A stretch of 64,000 nt of DNA from Corynebacterium sp. (lineage in GTDB: Bacteria; Actinomycetota; Actinomycetes; Mycobacteriales; Mycobacteriaceae). This document shows positions 34,201-42,434 of this stretch, piece after piece. Position 1 is the first letter of the stretch; every line of letters starts with the position of its first letter. A program made the position numbers and the translations under genes. The notes beneath the pieces are model-generated. The model worked only from the letters and a program-made list of their open reading frames with translations. It was not told the origin of the DNA and did no database searches. Location of the stretch: the NCBI RefSeq assembly GCF_030152825.1, contig NZ_JASLIP010000006.1, forward strand, positions 1 through 64,000. The letters run 5' to 3'.

Positions 34201-34725
34201 CCGGGAACGTCCTCGCCTTCGGTGCCCGCGCTGCCCGGCATGAGCGCCTTCGAGCTGGCCGCCGCGGACCTCGCGGCCACGTCGGTGACCCCGGACGGCC
34301 ACCCCGTGGAGCTGCTCCGGGGTCAGCTTTCCCAGTGGCACGACCTGCCGGTGCGCGCCGGGGTGCGCCGCGGGCAGCGCCGGGGCGGGGCGGCGGTGGT
34401 GCCCGCCGTGGACCTGCTGCATGTGGCAGATGGTTCGCGCATCCGGGTGGCCGGGGTGATCACGCACCGGCAGCGCCCGGCGACCGCAGGCGGGGTCGTC
34501 TTCCTCGGGGTGGAGGACGAGACCGGCATCGCGAACGTGATGCTCACCCAGGGCTTATGGAAGAAGCAAAGGCAGGTGGCGATGACAGCACGCATCGTGG
34601 TGGTCCGCGGGATCGTGCATAACGCGGAAGGCGCGGCCAGTGTTACCGCCGATCTGCTGGAGGCCGTGGAGCCGGAACTGGGCGGTGCCGCGGCGCTGGG
34701 CAGCCCGTCGCGGGATTTCCGCTGA
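31252..34725 (+). CDS. dnaE2: Error-prone DNA polymerase DnaE2
   Basis: A 1157-residue C-family polymerase from GTG 31252, starting with the DnaE2-type MTYTRGFNNPKALSWSRIERILSGK. A charged linker (residues 27-85) precedes the PHP domain (FAELRAASSYHFLHGASEPEELV). The polymerase core has GRGSAANSAVCFALGI and the catalytic PDIDLDIESGRREEVIQYV, then LIRPGPIQGG, a helix-hairpin-helix region (LGLASIAGISEEAAERIV) and a C-terminal OB domain (RIRVAGVITHRQRPATAGG). DnaE2 with ImuA' and ImuB makes SOS-induced mutations. A Ser-rich linker at about residues 869-888 carries a copy of the dispersed motif. Confidence 0.95.
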   Translation: MTYTRGFNNPKALSWSRIERILSGKTTGECVEVRSRNEARRDEQLGGRHGDYPGELRHGEQFDGRNGERPGGPRGERTAAGAPRAAGTRVEFAELRAASSYHFLHGASEPEELVEQASALGLSALACLDRDGMYGAARFATAAAETEGELQTVFGAELSIDGPRAPGLAVLCRGQEGYRRLSRSITAARMAHRDKDAVEYPSFNSLAEAAGGHWLVLIDAAQLAIPGRAAELLDAFGAQCCLVQLQLSMDPADVDHNEALHAFATTHGLREILSSQPTCATPSQARLAGAKAALQRRWDVARAEPVTHPVGGSWLRSGAELRQLAGDCAWLAEAAATSVGVAEECAFTLNLVAPELPHFPVPEGHSEMSWLRELVERNGTHRYGRRGSTAAAQKAWEVIDRELDVIEKLGFPGYFLIVHDIVDHCHSNNILCQGRGSAANSAVCFALGITSVDSVAAGLLFERFLSPEREGPPDIDLDIESGRREEVIQYVYRRYGRENAAQVANVITYRRKGALRDAARALGYPAGQVDAWTRGTAEAPERVRQLAEQLIGQPRHLGIHSGGMVICDRPIADVVPTEWARMENRSVVQWDKDDCAAVGLVKFDLLGLGMLEALHHAIDQVATHRGRRIELWRLAPTEEAVYEMLSRADAVGVFQVESRAQMNTLPRLRPRRFYDLVVQVALIRPGPIQGGSVHPFIRRRNGLEPVTFDHPCLEPALSKTLGIPLFQEQLMQVVVDAAGFTAAEADTLRRAMGSKRSPERMARLKERFYEGLERTNGITGEVADRLWEKITAFAAYGFPESHSQSFAALVYYSAWFKYHYPAEFCVALLRAQPMGFYSPQSLIADARRHGVRILPVCVNASGVQADTDLSAGSAASSSSSFKDVNRARGVHGLGRGTAEPIGAIRLGLASIAGISEEAAERIVATREEQGEYRQVSDLSREAGLSVAQVAALARAGALESLGLDRRQAVWAAGLAATERDGMLPGTSSPSVPALPGMSAFELAAADLAATSVTPDGHPVELLRGQLSQWHDLPVRAGVRRGQRRGGAAVVPAVDLLHVADGSRIRVAGVITHRQRPATAGGVVFLGVEDETGIANVMLTQGLWKKQRQVAMTARIVVVRGIVHNAEGAASVTADLLEAVEPELGGAAALGSPSRDFR
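33891..33904 (+). repeat. Copy of dispersed TTTTAAGGACGTCA motif inside dnaE2
   Basis: TTTTAAGGACGTCA follows the pyrimidine run CTTCTTCCTCTTC. It lies in codons for a Ser-rich linker (SSSSSFKDVN), where sequence constraint is low. See the finding on the dispersed motif. Confidence 0.45.
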
Positions 34726-34896
34726 CGTGCCCCGGAGCCGGCCACCGGGTCGGCAGTGGGCGCGACCCAGGTGGGTGGCTGCGACGGTGAGGAAAGGCAT
34801 GCGGCCGGGGAAGGCGGGGCGATCAAAACGTGGGGAATAACACTTATGCGATTCACCGATTGACAATCACCGCGCCCACCCTCCAAGATCGGGGGA

Positions 34897-36234
34897 ATGA
34901 CCACCCCTGGCCCTTCCTGGCGCCCCACCAGTCAGCGGCGCTATATGCTGCGGCGAATCATCGCCCTCGCACTGGCGGCCGTGGCCATTCTTCTCGCGGC
35001 CGGGGCCGGGGTGTGGCTGCAGAAAAACACCGGCTGGAGCGTCGAACACCTCACCCGAAAAAGTCGGCACAGCCTGGTCAGCGAGCGCACCGAGCACGAA
35101 TCCGCCGTGGCCATCCCGGAGCGCTCAAGCCGGGCCACGGGAACCAGCAACGACCGCACCCCAGGGGCAGGCGGTACCGGGGAGGACCAGGCCGGCGCGG
35201 GCGGCGAGCCCAGCGCTCGCGGCGATCGCGGGGGAGACCCCGGCCAGGGAGCTGCCGCGGATCCCGCCACCAGCACCAGCCCCGCGCCCGTGCTGCGCAA
35301 TACCCAGCACTCCGCCCCGCTGAGGGGCACCCCACGCCCCGGAAATAAAGGGCTGGTCAAACTGAAGTCCGGGGGACTCAACCGGCAGGCGGTGCTGCAG
35401 GTGCCCGCCGACGTGGTGCCTCGCCAGTCCCAGGCCACCCGGCCCAAGCCGCTGATCCTCGCCTTCCACGGCTACGGGCAGTCCGGTGAATCCATGGCCC
35501 GCTTCGGCGACCTCGCCCGGGACGGTGCCATCGTCGCCTACCCCGACGGAATCGACAAGGCCTGGGCGGGCGCGCCTTATACCACGGCCACCGGAAAACA
35601 GGACCTGGCCCTGGTCCGGGACCTCATCAACCGCATCGCCGCCACCTACCAGGTCGACGACCTGCGCATTTATGCCGCAGGCATGAGCAACGGCGGTGGC
35701 TTCGTCGCGAAGCTCGCCTGCGAGATGCCCCAGGAATTCGCCGCCTTCGCCTCCGTGGCAGGCGCCTATTACAAGGGCACCTGGCAGGGCTGCGCAACAC
35801 GGGCACAGCGTGGCAAAGAACACCCACAGTTCCGTGGCAGCAGGGCGACGTCCTTCCTCGAAATCCACGGGGAGGCCGACAGCCGCATCCACTACGACGG
35901 CGGCTCCCGCTACGGCACCCCCTACCTCGGGGCGATGAGCTTCGCCTCCGCGTACGCCCACCGAGCCTCCTGCTTCGGCGCGCCTGCGGTTCGCAACGTC
36001 ACCCCCGTCGTTCGCCGCTACCAGTGGCGCGACTGCGCGGCGGACAAGGACGTCATGCACATCGCCGTGAATGGGATGGGGCACACCTGGCCCGGCGAGG
36101 GCGAGGCAGCCCGGCCGGGCGAGTCCGGGATCGCTGGGGTGCGTAACGACGGGGGACAGCAGAACGCGAACCCCACTCGCGCGGTCAATGCCGGGGCGGA
36201 GATCTTGAGTTTCTTCACCCGGCACCGGAAATAG
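34897..36234 (+). CDS. Membrane-anchored PHB-depolymerase-like esterase (LpqC-like)
   Basis: A 445-residue protein from ATG 34897. One membrane helix near residues 20-42 (IIALALAAVAILLAAGAGVWL) without a lipobox is followed by a disordered Gly/Pro/Ser-rich stretch to about residue 150. The catalytic domain has the oxyanion HGYGQSGESMARF, the nucleophile GMSNGGGF with Ser264, an acid in LEIHGEADSRIHY and the His in GMGHTWPGEG. This order is that of the poly(3-hydroxybutyrate) depolymerase/feruloyl esterase family. The substrate is not known; a cell-envelope or extracellular ester is likely because of the anchor. It precedes the TPP riboswitch. Confidence 0.88.
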   Translation: MTTPGPSWRPTSQRRYMLRRIIALALAAVAILLAAGAGVWLQKNTGWSVEHLTRKSRHSLVSERTEHESAVAIPERSSRATGTSNDRTPGAGGTGEDQAGAGGEPSARGDRGGDPGQGAAADPATSTSPAPVLRNTQHSAPLRGTPRPGNKGLVKLKSGGLNRQAVLQVPADVVPRQSQATRPKPLILAFHGYGQSGESMARFGDLARDGAIVAYPDGIDKAWAGAPYTTATGKQDLALVRDLINRIAATYQVDDLRIYAAGMSNGGGFVAKLACEMPQEFAAFASVAGAYYKGTWQGCATRAQRGKEHPQFRGSRATSFLEIHGEADSRIHYDGGSRYGTPYLGAMSFASAYAHRASCFGAPAVRNVTPVVRRYQWRDCAADKDVMHIAVNGMGHTWPGEGEAARPGESGIAGVRNDGGQQNANPTRAVNAGAEILSFFTRHRK

Positions 36235-36269
36235 GGCTGTCCGGGGCGACTGCTAGGGTTAAAGCCGAC

Positions 36270-36366
36270 CAACGCGGGAGTCCGGGAGAAAGTCCGGGCT
36301 GAGAGGGCGCCAGCATCGTGGTGCCGACCGTCAAACCTGATCCGGATCATGCCGGCGATAGGGAGG
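36270..36366 (+). ncRNA. TPP riboswitch (THI element)
   Basis: The conserved parts are in order: ACGCGGGAG, a P3 stem (GTCCGGGAGAAAGTCCGGG), CTGAGAGGG, a P3a/P4 stem, ACCGTCAAACCTGATCCGG, ATGCCGGCGATAGGGA. It ends seven bases before the ykoE start. High thiamine pyrophosphate should switch off ykoE-ykoD-ykoC, most likely by hiding the ribosome-binding site GGGAGG within it. Confidence 0.95.
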
Positions 36367-36372
36367 CTAACC

Positions 36373-37032
36373 GTGAGCATCACGCCCGAAAATCCACCAC
36401 AGAACAGTGCCACCAGTGGCTTCGCGGGGGAGCAGCAGGCCACGCAGCACAGCAAGTCCTGGCGCGTCGTGGACATCATCGTCGCCGCCGTGCTGGGTGT
36501 GGCCTGCGGCCTGATCTTCTGGGTCTGGAATGGCATCGGGGGCGCGGCCTACGGTGTCTTCGACGCCGCCACCCCGGGTCTCGGCGGGCTCGCGGTCGGC
36601 ATCTGGCTGCTCGGCGGCGTGCTGGGTGGGCTGATCATCCGCAAGCCAGGTGCGGCACTCTTCGTTGAGGTGCTCGCCGCCGTGGTCTCCGCGCTGCTGG
36701 GTAACCACTGGGGCATCGAGACCGTGTACTCCGGCCTGGCCCAGGGGCTGGGCGCGGAGCTAGTCTTCGCGATCTTCGCCTACCGCCGCGCCGGGCTGGG
36801 TGTGGCCATGGCCGCCGGTGCCGTGGCCGCCATCTTCGAGTTCATCCTGGAGCTGGCGACCAGCGGAAACTACGCGAAGTCCCTGGCCTTCAATGCCACC
36901 TACCTGTCCACCATGATTCTCTCCGGCATCCTGCTGGCAGGGCTGGTGGGCTGGCTGCTCGTCCGCGGCCTGGTCGCCACCGGGGCGCTCGACCGCTTCC
37001 CGGCGGGCAGGCAACGCCAACAACTGGTCTAG
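36373..37032 (+). CDS. ykoE: ECF transporter S component YkoE (hydroxymethylpyrimidine/thiamine)
   Basis: A 219-residue membrane protein from GTG 36373, directly after the riboswitch. It has about five helices, starting VVDIIVAAVLGVACGLIFWVWN, with GGLAVGIWLLGGVLGGLIIRKPGAALFVEVLAA and ELVFAIFAYRR typical of YkoE. YkoE is the substrate-binding part of an energy-coupling-factor importer for thiamine or its pyrimidine precursor HMP. The riboswitch strongly supports that substrate. ykoD and ykoC provide the ATPases and coupling protein. Confidence 0.94.
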   Translation: MSITPENPPQNSATSGFAGEQQATQHSKSWRVVDIIVAAVLGVACGLIFWVWNGIGGAAYGVFDAATPGLGGLAVGIWLLGGVLGGLIIRKPGAALFVEVLAAVVSALLGNHWGIETVYSGLAQGLGAELVFAIFAYRRAGLGVAMAAGAVAAIFEFILELATSGNYAKSLAFNATYLSTMILSGILLAGLVGWLLVRGLVATGALDRFPAGRQRQQLV

Positions 37033-37052
37033 GCCGATAAGGGGAGAGGGCC

Positions 37053-38747
37053 ATGACGAGCCACGGGCGGCCGCCGGGCGGGGCGGTCGTGGAGATCACC
37101 GACTTCGGCTGGCGCCACGCCGGCCGGAAGAACCCGGCCATCGCGAACATCACCGCACGCTTTGAACCCGGAGAGCGCGTCCTGTTGCTCGGGGCCTCGG
37201 GCGCGGGCAAATCGACCCTGCTCGCAGGTATCGCCGGGGTGCTGGGGGACGCCGAGGACGGCGAGCAGCGCGGCGCCATCCGCGTGGGCGGCAAGGATCC
37301 CGCCCAGGCGCGCGGGCTGGTCGGCATGGTGCTGCAGGACCCGGATTCGCAGGTCATCGCCGCCCGGGTGGGCGACGATGCCGTCTTCGGTTGTGAGAAC
37401 CTCGGCATCCCCCGGGAGGAGATGTGGCAGCGCGCCGCGGATTCCCTGCGCACCGTCGGGCTGGGGGAGCTGGACCTCGACCGCTCCACCCACCGGCTCT
37501 CCGGTGGGCAGAAGCAACGGCTCGCGCTGGCTGGGGTGCTGGCCATGCGACCTCGGGTGATCGTGCTGGACGAGCCCACCGCCAACCTCGACCCGGAGGG
37601 TGTGGCCGAGGTGCGCGACGCCGTCATCCGCGCCTGCGAGGAGACCGGCGCCACGCTGATCGTGGTCGAGCACCGCGCGGCCACCTGGGCCGGGCACGTC
37701 GACCGCATCCTCGTGCTCGGGGAGACCAACCCCAGCGGCGTGGGGGAGCAGGTTAGCGGTGGTCGGCAGGCCGGGGGAGTGCTCGCCGACGGCCCGGCCG
37801 GGGAAATCCTGGACGCGCACGCCGACCGGCTTGCTGCGGCTGGCATCTGGGTGCCGGGAGTTTCGCCCGCACTGCGCCGCATGGGCACCCCGCCGCCCGA
37901 GCTGGGCGCGATGAACGCCGCGCCTGGTTCAACTGGCAGCCAGGGCCGCGCCGATCATCAGAACCATGCTGGCAACCGAGGCACCGTTGGTCACCCGACC
38001 GACGCTGAAACGCTAATCGACGCTGCGCCCGCGCCCGCGGGCTCCCACCTGAGCGGTGCGCCGCTGCTGCGCACCTGCGACCTCACCATCGGCTGGGGCG
38101 ACCACGCCATCCGCACGGGCATCACCGCTGCCCTGGAGCCGGGGTCGACCTGCCTGACCGGCGGCAACGGCACCGGAAAATCCACCCTGGCCCTCACCCT
38201 CGCGGGCCTCGTCCCCGCGGCGGGCGGGGAGCTGGACGCCAGCGGGCTCCAGCCCGCCAAGCCCAGGCGTCGGGAAACCCCGGATCCCCGCAGCTGGCGC
38301 TCGAAGGACCTGGTCCGCCGCATCGGATATGTCTTCCAAAGCCCGGAACACCAGCTCGCCGCCCGCACCGTCCGCGACGAGCTGCTGCTCGGCCCCAAGG
38401 CCGCCGGGATGGACGCCGCCGCAGCCGAGCGGCGCGCCGATGAGCTGCTGGGCACCCTCGGACTGCCCCACCTCGCGGCGGCCAATCCCTTCACCCTCTC
38501 GGGCGGGGAGAAGCGCCGGCTCTCCGTGGCCGCGGTGCTGGCCACCGAGCCGCGCCTGCTGATCCTGGACGAGCCCACCTTCGGCCAGGACCTCAACACG
38601 TTCACCGCCCTGGTGGGGTTGCTGCAGAAGCTGGCGGATAGCGGCATGGGCCTGCTGTCCATCACCCACGACGCGGACTACTTCGCCGCCCTGGGCCAGC
38701 ACCACTGGCACCTGCCCCACGGCCCCGGCCTGGAGGTGCGGGCATGA
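37053..38747 (+). CDS. ykoD: ECF transporter ATPase with two ABC domains (YkoD)
   Basis: One 564-residue protein carrying both ECF ATPases. Domain 1 (residues 12-250) has GASGAGKST, LSGGQKQRLAL and VIVLDEPTANLDP. A linker of about 50 residues rich in Gly, Ala and Pro follows. Domain 2 (residues 330-560) has GGNGTGKST, the Q-loop VFQSPEHQLAA, LSGGEKRRLSV and LLILDEPTFGQDLN. Typical of YkoD. Begins 20 bp after ykoE and overlaps ykoC by 4 bp (ATGA). Confidence 0.94.
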   Translation: MTSHGRPPGGAVVEITDFGWRHAGRKNPAIANITARFEPGERVLLLGASGAGKSTLLAGIAGVLGDAEDGEQRGAIRVGGKDPAQARGLVGMVLQDPDSQVIAARVGDDAVFGCENLGIPREEMWQRAADSLRTVGLGELDLDRSTHRLSGGQKQRLALAGVLAMRPRVIVLDEPTANLDPEGVAEVRDAVIRACEETGATLIVVEHRAATWAGHVDRILVLGETNPSGVGEQVSGGRQAGGVLADGPAGEILDAHADRLAAAGIWVPGVSPALRRMGTPPPELGAMNAAPGSTGSQGRADHQNHAGNRGTVGHPTDAETLIDAAPAPAGSHLSGAPLLRTCDLTIGWGDHAIRTGITAALEPGSTCLTGGNGTGKSTLALTLAGLVPAAGGELDASGLQPAKPRRRETPDPRSWRSKDLVRRIGYVFQSPEHQLAARTVRDELLLGPKAAGMDAAAAERRADELLGTLGLPHLAAANPFTLSGGEKRRLSVAAVLATEPRLLILDEPTFGQDLNTFTALVGLLQKLADSGMGLLSITHDADYFAALGQHHWHLPHGPGLEVRA

Positions 38748-39529
38748 TCCTGGAACGCATCGACCCATCGACCCGGCTGCTCGCGCTCGCGTTGCTGACC
38801 ACCCCGCTGCTGATCAGCATCGATATTGTCAGTGCCAGCGTGTCTTTCGCGCTGACCCTGCTCGTCGTCGCACCCTTGTGCGGCGTCGGGCCCGCCCGGC
38901 TGTTCCGCCGGGCCTGGCCGCTGCTGCTCTTAGCCCCGCTGACGGGTGTGAGCATGCTCTTCTACGGTCGGGCCAGCGGGCAGAGCTACCTGGAATGGGG
39001 CTTCATCCACATCACCGAGAACTCGGTGCAGCTGGCCATCGCGGTGATGATCCGCGTGCTGGCGGTGGGCGTGCCAGCCGTGGTGCTCACCGCGGACATG
39101 GACCCCACCCGCCTGGGCGACGGCCTTGCCCAGCTGTGGAAGCTGCCCACCCGCTTCGTCATCGGCGCGGTGGCGGGCGTTCGCCTCGTCAGCCTGTTCC
39201 GGGAGGACTGGACAGCCGTGGAGCGCGCCCGCCGTGCCCGCGGTCTGGGGGACGAGGGCAAGCTGAAGCGTGCGGTGCAGCAGTCTTTCAGCTTGCTGGT
39301 GTTGGCGCTGCGCCGCGGTTCCAAGCTGGCCACCGCGATGGAGGCCCGTGGCTTCGGTGCCACGCATAACGCCGAGGGGCAGCCCATCGAACGCACCTGG
39401 GCCCGGCAGGCCCGCTTCAGCGGCTGGGACTGGGCCGTGGTGGCAGGCTCGCTGGCACTGAGCCTGCTCTCCCTGGGCATCGCGGTGTGGACCGGCCACT
39501 TCGTGCTGCTGGGAGTGCAGAATGGCTAG
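38744..39529 (+). CDS. ykoC: ECF transporter T component YkoC
   Basis: A 261-residue CbiQ-family membrane protein linking YkoE to the ATPases. It has helices from LLALALLTTPLLISI onward and the coupling motifs ERARRARGLG and ATAMEARGFGAT (the two Ala-Arg-Gly signatures of EcfT proteins). Coupled to ykoD by ATGA overlap and to the next gene by 8 bp. Confidence 0.94.
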   Translation: MILERIDPSTRLLALALLTTPLLISIDIVSASVSFALTLLVVAPLCGVGPARLFRRAWPLLLLAPLTGVSMLFYGRASGQSYLEWGFIHITENSVQLAIAVMIRVLAVGVPAVVLTADMDPTRLGDGLAQLWKLPTRFVIGAVAGVRLVSLFREDWTAVERARRARGLGDEGKLKRAVQQSFSLLVLALRRGSKLATAMEARGFGATHNAEGQPIERTWARQARFSGWDWAVVAGSLALSLLSLGIAVWTGHFVLLGVQNG

Positions 39530-40205
39530 CGCTCCGCAGCTCTCCCCGGCGGCCGCCATCAGCGAGCTAGCCGCCTGGATAGCCGGGCAGCAGAGCCACC
39601 GAGCGGCACCGGCAGGGCCAGCCCAGCAGACCGGCCCCCGCGCGGGCCGCGACCCGCAGTGGGTGATCCTCATCGACGGTCGCAGCGGCTCTGGCAAGAC
39701 CCACTTTGCGGCACACCTCATGGCCACACTCGGTGCCTCCAGCCAACAGACCGGCGCATCACCGAGCACGTCCCCAACCCCCGGCACCGCACCCCAACTG
39801 GTGCACCTGGAGGATTTCTACCCCGGCTGGGGTGGGCTCTTCGCCGCGGCCCGCATGCTCGCCGCCGAGGTGCTGCAGCCCAATTGCCCGGGCTTTCGCC
39901 GCTGGGACTGGGTGAAGAACGCCCCCGCGCAGTGGCAGCCCCTGGACCCCGGCCGCCCACTAATCGTCGAGGGCGTCGGTGCCCTAAGTCCTGAGTCCCT
40001 GGCCGTGCTGCGCCGCCGCGGCGTCCCGCACCTCACGCTCGTCATGGACGCCCCCACGCAGCTGCGCAAGCAGCGTGCGCTTGGCCGAGACCCCTACTAC
40101 GCCCCCTGGTGGGCGATGTGGGCCGCCCAAGAGCGCGCCCACATCGCTCGGCGTCCCGCCCCGGACCTCGTCGTCGCCAACGGCCCCGCCCGGATAGAAA
40201 GCTAA
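39522..40205 (+). CDS. P-loop kinase-like ATP-binding protein of unknown substrate
   Basis: A 227-residue protein with Walker A GRSGSGKTHFA near residue 52. LVHLEDFYPGWGG follows, in the place of the Walker B/substrate loop of uridine-kinase-type phosphotransferases, then RPLIVEGVGALSPESLAVL and LVMDAPTQLRKQRALGRDP. These point to a nucleoside or small-molecule kinase fold. The first 45 residues are Ala/Gln/Pro-rich. Its start lies inside ykoC, so it belongs to the TPP-riboswitch transcript. A role in handling the imported pyrimidine or thiamine is inference. Confidence 0.8.
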   Translation: MASAPQLSPAAAISELAAWIAGQQSHRAAPAGPAQQTGPRAGRDPQWVILIDGRSGSGKTHFAAHLMATLGASSQQTGASPSTSPTPGTAPQLVHLEDFYPGWGGLFAAARMLAAEVLQPNCPGFRRWDWVKNAPAQWQPLDPGRPLIVEGVGALSPESLAVLRRRGVPHLTLVMDAPTQLRKQRALGRDPYYAPWWAMWAAQERAHIARRPAPDLVVANGPARIES

Positions 40206-40287
40206 ACCACCGGCACCGGACTCGTTCACACCGGCCCCGTCGACACGGCGGGACTGCACGACCCCGCCCGACCGCTGCACTCCGCAG

Positions 40288-41628
40288 CTACTGCGGCGTG
40301 GAGGTGCGGTAGAGCCCGCCCCGTGCCACGTCCAGTCGCATCCCGGACTCGCGGAGGCGGCGCACGTACACCATGCCCAGGCCCGTCGCTGGGGTCAGCA
40401 CGCCGCCTTCATCACCCGGCAGATCCGCCTCGTCCTTGAGCAGAGTGAGCGCCGCGGTGCCCAGCATCCGGCAGGTCGAGCGGTAGCCCGGATCTCCCTG
40501 GGAGTACAGGGTGGCGATGTAATCCGGCTCTACGTTCGGCGCCGGGTTCGGCTTCACGAATCCGTGGAACACGCAGCGGAAATAGCCATTCTCCTGTGCC
40601 TTGCTCGTCGGACCCTCGCCCGGCTCGGGTGCCCACTGGGAGATGAAGTCCCGCAGCTTCGGCGCCTTCATCGCGGTCAGCATCGTCTGCTGCACCCCGC
40701 CGAGTGCATAGGCCTGAACGCGGCCCTTCAGCCCCGGCCCGGTGGTCTGGAACTCTCGGTAGCGCAGAGACTTGCCGTACTTGAAGCCGCTCAGCGCATT
40801 GGAGCGGCGCACCACGCGGGTGTTCACCGAGGCCATGAGGAAAGGACCTGCCCAACCCTCCGGGGCGCCGACGGTCTCGGTCTGTAGCACGCCATAATCC
40901 GGCTGCTCACCCAGCTCAGGCTCCGCCTCGCGCGCCGGGCTCAGGGAGTACGGGTCAGCCAGCACGCGCCCCTGCTCCGGGTCGCGCTGTGCAGCCTGGA
41001 ACTGCTCGCGTGCGGATTCCACGGTGCCGCCGGACATGGCCCCGCGCATGCTGACCAGGTTCGTCACCTCGGCCAGCTTCTTGCCATCCTTGGCTGCGGC
41101 CTCGTTGATCAGCAGCATGCCGATATCCGAGGGCACGGAGTCGAAGCCACAGGCGTGGATGATTCGCGCCCCGTTGGCCTTCGCCACGTCGTCGTACTTG
41201 TCGATCATCTTGCGCATGAACAGCACCTCGCCGGTGGAGTCCACGTAATGGGTGCCGGCCTCCGCGCAGGCGCGCACGAGGTCCTCGCCGTAACGAACGA
41301 ACGGTCCCACCGTGGAGATCACCACGCGGGTGTTCTTCGCCAGCTCGGTCATGGCGTCCTCGTCGAAGGCATCGGCCTCCACGATCTGCCAGTCCATCAC
41401 TCCCTGGTGGATGGTCAGCAGCTGCTGCTTGAGGAAGACGAGCTTCTCGCGGTTGCGGCCGGCCAGCGCGATGGTGACATCCTTCGGCGCGTGTTCTGCC
41501 AGCCAGGCTGCGAGGATCTTGCCGACGAATCCGGTCGCGCCGAACAGGGTGATGTCCACCGGGCGCTGCTTTCCGCCATTCGCGGTCTTCTTACCTTGCG
41601 GTGTTGCGTCCTTCGGTGCATCAGCCAT
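40288..41628 (-). CDS. Saccharopine-dehydrogenase-like (trans-acting enoyl reductase type) oxidoreductase
   Basis: A 446-residue protein with a Rossmann start VDITLFGATGFVGKILAAWLAEH, LAGRNREKLVFLKQQL, VVISTVGPFVRYGEDLVRACAEAGTHYVDSTGE and ACGFDSVPSDIGMLL. This is the pattern of mycobacterial trans-acting enoyl reductase/saccharopine dehydrogenase NADP-binding proteins involved in lipid modification. The first 25 residues are Lys/Gly-rich. The real substrate is unknown; a fatty-acyl or lipid role is inference. It is convergent with the kinase-like gene. Confidence 0.88.
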   Translation of the reverse strand: MADAPKDATPQGKKTANGGKQRPVDITLFGATGFVGKILAAWLAEHAPKDVTIALAGRNREKLVFLKQQLLTIHQGVMDWQIVEADAFDEDAMTELAKNTRVVISTVGPFVRYGEDLVRACAEAGTHYVDSTGEVLFMRKMIDKYDDVAKANGARIIHACGFDSVPSDIGMLLINEAAAKDGKKLAEVTNLVSMRGAMSGGTVESAREQFQAAQRDPEQGRVLADPYSLSPAREAEPELGEQPDYGVLQTETVGAPEGWAGPFLMASVNTRVVRRSNALSGFKYGKSLRYREFQTTGPGLKGRVQAYALGGVQQTMLTAMKAPKLRDFISQWAPEPGEGPTSKAQENGYFRCVFHGFVKPNPAPNVEPDYIATLYSQGDPGYRSTCRMLGTAALTLLKDEADLPGDEGGVLTPATGLGMVYVRRLRESGMRLDVARGGLYRTSTPQ

Positions 41629-41747
41629 GCCTGATCGACCTCTTTCATCGTCTGATGGGCTTCGTGCCCGATCGTCGGGTTCTTCCCCTCCATTCTTACC
41701 GTGTTCCGGTGCCGTGAGTCCCCGCGGGCGCGGTTAAGGTGAGTGGC

Positions 41748-42335
41748 GTGTCTTCGCAGCCTTCCACTCCCGCTTCCGCCGCAGGTCGCTCTTCTTCCTT
41801 AACGACGTCACCCCGGCCGGCCGCCGAGCCGCCCTTCCATATCCTGTTCGATCAGCCGCAGATCCCGCCGAATACGGGCAACGCGATCCGCATGTGCGCG
41901 GGCACCGGGGCGGCGTTGCACCTGGCGGGCCCGCTGGGTTTCAACTTCGAGGAGAAGCACGTCCGCCGCGCCGGGCTGGACTATCACGACTTGGCGGATG
42001 TGCAGCTCCACGAGGATTTCGAGGCCGTGGCCGCGCACTTGACTGGGTTGAGGCGGAAGCAGGCGGCGGGTGGCGCCCAACCCCGGGCGAGGGTCTTCGC
42101 CTTCACGACGCACGCGGAAACTTGGTTTACGGACGTGGAGTTCCGCCGCGGCGACGTCCTCCTCTTTGGTCCCGAACCCACCGGCCTGGACGAGGACACC
42201 CTGGCCGATCCCCGGATCACCGCGCAGCTGCGGATCCCGATGCTGCCGGCCCGGCGCAGCATGAACCTCTCGAACGCGGCGGCGGTGGCGGCCTACGAGG
42301 CCTGGCGGCAGCTGGGGTTCCCGGGTGGGCAGTAA
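41748..42335 (+). CDS. trmL: tRNA (cytidine/uridine-2'-O-)-methyltransferase TrmL
   Basis: SpoU-family methyltransferase that modifies the wobble base of tRNA-Leu. 195 residues from GTG 41748 (AAGGTGAG upstream); GTG 41739 is also possible. The knot-forming motifs are FHILFDQPQIPPNTGNAIRMCAGTGAALHLAGPLGF, LLFGPEPTGLDED and RIPMLPARRSMNLSNAAAVAAYEAWRQLGF. The first 25 residues are a Ser/Ala/Thr-rich extension not seen in short TrmL proteins, and their DNA contains a copy of the dispersed T-rich/GACGTC motif. Confidence 0.92.
   Translation: MSSQPSTPASAAGRSSSLTTSPRPAAEPPFHILFDQPQIPPNTGNAIRMCAGTGAALHLAGPLGFNFEEKHVRRAGLDYHDLADVQLHEDFEAVAAHLTGLRRKQAAGGAQPRARVFAFTTHAETWFTDVEFRRGDVLLFGPEPTGLDEDTLADPRITAQLRIPMLPARRSMNLSNAAAVAAYEAWRQLGFPGGQ
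41797..41814 (+). repeat. Copy of dispersed CCTTAACGACGTCACCCC motif inside trmL
   Basis: The motif follows CTCTTCTT and falls in the low-complexity N-terminal extension of TrmL (SSSLTTSPRP). See the finding on the dispersed motif. Confidence 0.45.
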
Positions 42336-42434
42336 TAAGCGATAGACAATAAGTGCGCTGCCTCCCGCCCTGAAGTGGGGGAATCGGGGCGCACGCCGGT
42401 TGGGCAGCGGTAGGCCTGTGGAATAATGGCGGGC

